In this document: positions 14,561 through 15,359 of the stretch, one piece after another
How positions within the stretch are numbered: position 1 is the first letter of the stretch
Layout: the number at the start of each line of letters is the position of its first letter
Assembly (NCBI GenBank): GCA_035946955.1
Contig: DASYYE010000513.1
Span: forward strand, 1 to 15,359
DNA length: 15,359 bases
Direction of reading: 5' to 3'
DNA from: DASYYE01 sp035946955
GTDB lineage: Bacteria; Actinomycetota; Actinomycetes; Streptosporangiales; Streptosporangiaceae
The notes under the pieces: generated by a model
The model's database searches: none
Seen by the model: the letters and a program-made list of their open reading frames with translations, nothing else
What the model was told of the DNA's origin: nothing
Position numbers and translations under genes: made by a program

Positions 14561-15355
14561 TCAGCCGGTGAAGACGATGCGCCCGTCGCGGCGACTGCGC
14601 TTTTCCACCCAGCGCAGCACGAGCCAGGCCGCGGCGAGCCAAGCTATCCCGCTGACAGCCTCTTCGGCCAGCAGCACCAGCACGTGCTGGTTCGGGCCGT
14701 CCGCGAGCGTGATGCGCACGGCGAGCAAGCCGTGGGTCAGCGGGAGCACCGTGCCAATCCAGCGCAAGCGGCCGAGTACCGAGGTGGGAAAGTTCACCCC
14801 GCAGACCGCCATCATCGTGGTCGAAGCGACGTTGCTCACCACATTGCGCAGGTCATTGCGGGTGAGGACAAGAGAACCGAGAAACAGGCCGAAGGCATAA
14901 GTTGAGGCCGCGATGACCAGAAGCATCGGCAGGCAGTACAGCAGCCGTGGCAGCGACAGTACGACGCCGAGCGGCGGGCCGATGATGAGGAGGCTGCCGA
15001 CCGTGCAGGCGAGACCCTCGGGGAGCCAGAACAGGCTGCGGCTGGACAGCACCAGCCAGGCGTGGGTAGGGGAGGCGACCAGCAGCGGCAAAGTACCGGT
15101 GTCGCGCTCCCAGGTCGTAGAGGCGGTCGTCATCAGGGTGTGCGTCGCGATAAGCATCACGGCGTTGCCGACCAGCAGGTACTGGAGCTGGCGGTGGCCA
15201 AGCAGTGATCCGATTGTGGCGAAGAACATTACCTGGGCAAGGATTCGCACGTACCAGCCGAGCAGCCAACTGCGCCAGGTGAACATGGCGCTGTATTCCG
15301 CCAAGCCGCTGCGAGTGGCATACCACACCACCCGCAGCCGGCCGCGCGCGGTCAC
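14561..15355 (-). CDS. ABC-2 type transporter permease
   Basis: A 264-residue membrane protein from GTG 15355. The minus strand reads GTGA there, so the start probably overlaps the TGA of an upstream gene beyond the window, most likely the ATPase; the true start could also lie outside. About six hydrophobic segments are visible (roughly 30-50, 58-76, 110-133, 137-165, 171-190, 225-250). The ERDTGTLPLLVASPT block near 83-97 matches the cytoplasmic coupling region of ABC-2 permeases (ER-x-x-GTL-x-x-LL). Such permeases pair with an ATPase to export drugs, lipids or polysaccharides; the substrate is not predictable. It lies outside the island repeats and may mark chromosomal DNA. Confidence 0.9.
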   Translation of the reverse strand: MTARGRLRVVWYATRSGLAEYSAMFTWRSWLLGWYVRILAQVMFFATIGSLLGHRQLQYLLVGNAVMLIATHTLMTTASTTWERDTGTLPLLVASPTHAWLVLSSRSLFWLPEGLACTVGSLLIIGPPLGVVLSLPRLLYCLPMLLVIAASTYAFGLFLGSLVLTRNDLRNVVSNVASTTMMAVCGVNFPTSVLGRLRWIGTVLPLTHGLLAVRITLADGPNQHVLVLLAEEAVSGIAWLAAAWLVLRWVEKRSRRDGRIVFTG

Positions 15356-15359
15356 ACCA

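Noticed and set aside
1..15359. CRISPR array
   Set aside because: No regularly spaced identical repeats with unique spacers were seen; the only repeats are the att-like pair, short tandem units and dyads.

Overview
The window is GC-rich DNA from an actinomycete-like bacterium. The signs are GTG starts, strong third-position GC, TANNNT -10 boxes placed for leaderless mRNAs, an MmyB-type XRE regulator, and an integrase N-terminus of the kind found in actinomycete integrative elements. No gene here identifies a species. Most of the window is accessory DNA arranged around two partial copies of a tRNA-Lys(CUU) gene.

Left block (1-5742), all on the minus strand. A 1377-residue AVAST-like (Avs-like) STAND NTPase has an N-terminal PD-(D/E)xK (Mrr-like) nuclease domain. 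It is followed 80 bp downstream by a gene that runs off the left edge. That gene encodes a protein with an exact RNxxxH HEPN ribonuclease motif. Together they look like a two-gene anti-phage locus pairing a DNase-armed sensor with a putative RNase. This is the best candidate for a little-described system.

Middle block (5743-14491), an island bounded by 96-bp direct repeats that differ at 5 positions. Each repeat contains the 3' part of tRNA-Lys, and neither has the 5' half. Inside, from left to right, are: a gene-poor stretch with an 8-7-8 inverted repeat; an MmyB-like XRE repressor (-) divergent from an SRPBCC protein (+), with a 25-bp palindrome between them; a translationally coupled pair (+) made of a 104-residue protein and an unrecognised protein whose gene is frameshifted; a toxin-antitoxin-like pair (-) with an AT-rich operator palindrome; a TOTE-type archaeo-eukaryotic primase/SF2 helicase (-); a divergent DUF1917/BLES03-like gene (+); and a tyrosine-integrase gene cut down to its N-terminal arm-binding domain, beside the right repeat. 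The island therefore appears to be immobilised and to carry conflict-system cargo.

Right block (14492-15359): a minus-strand ABC-2 type permease whose start overlaps the likely stop of an upstream gene beyond the window. It probably belongs to an ordinary ABC exporter operon.

How the parts work together is inferred. The tRNA-Lys locus seems to be an insertion hotspot that has collected at least two neighbouring accessory modules: the Avs/HEPN pair outside the repeats, and the TOTE and TA modules inside them. Family names come from remembered motif patterns; no database search was run.
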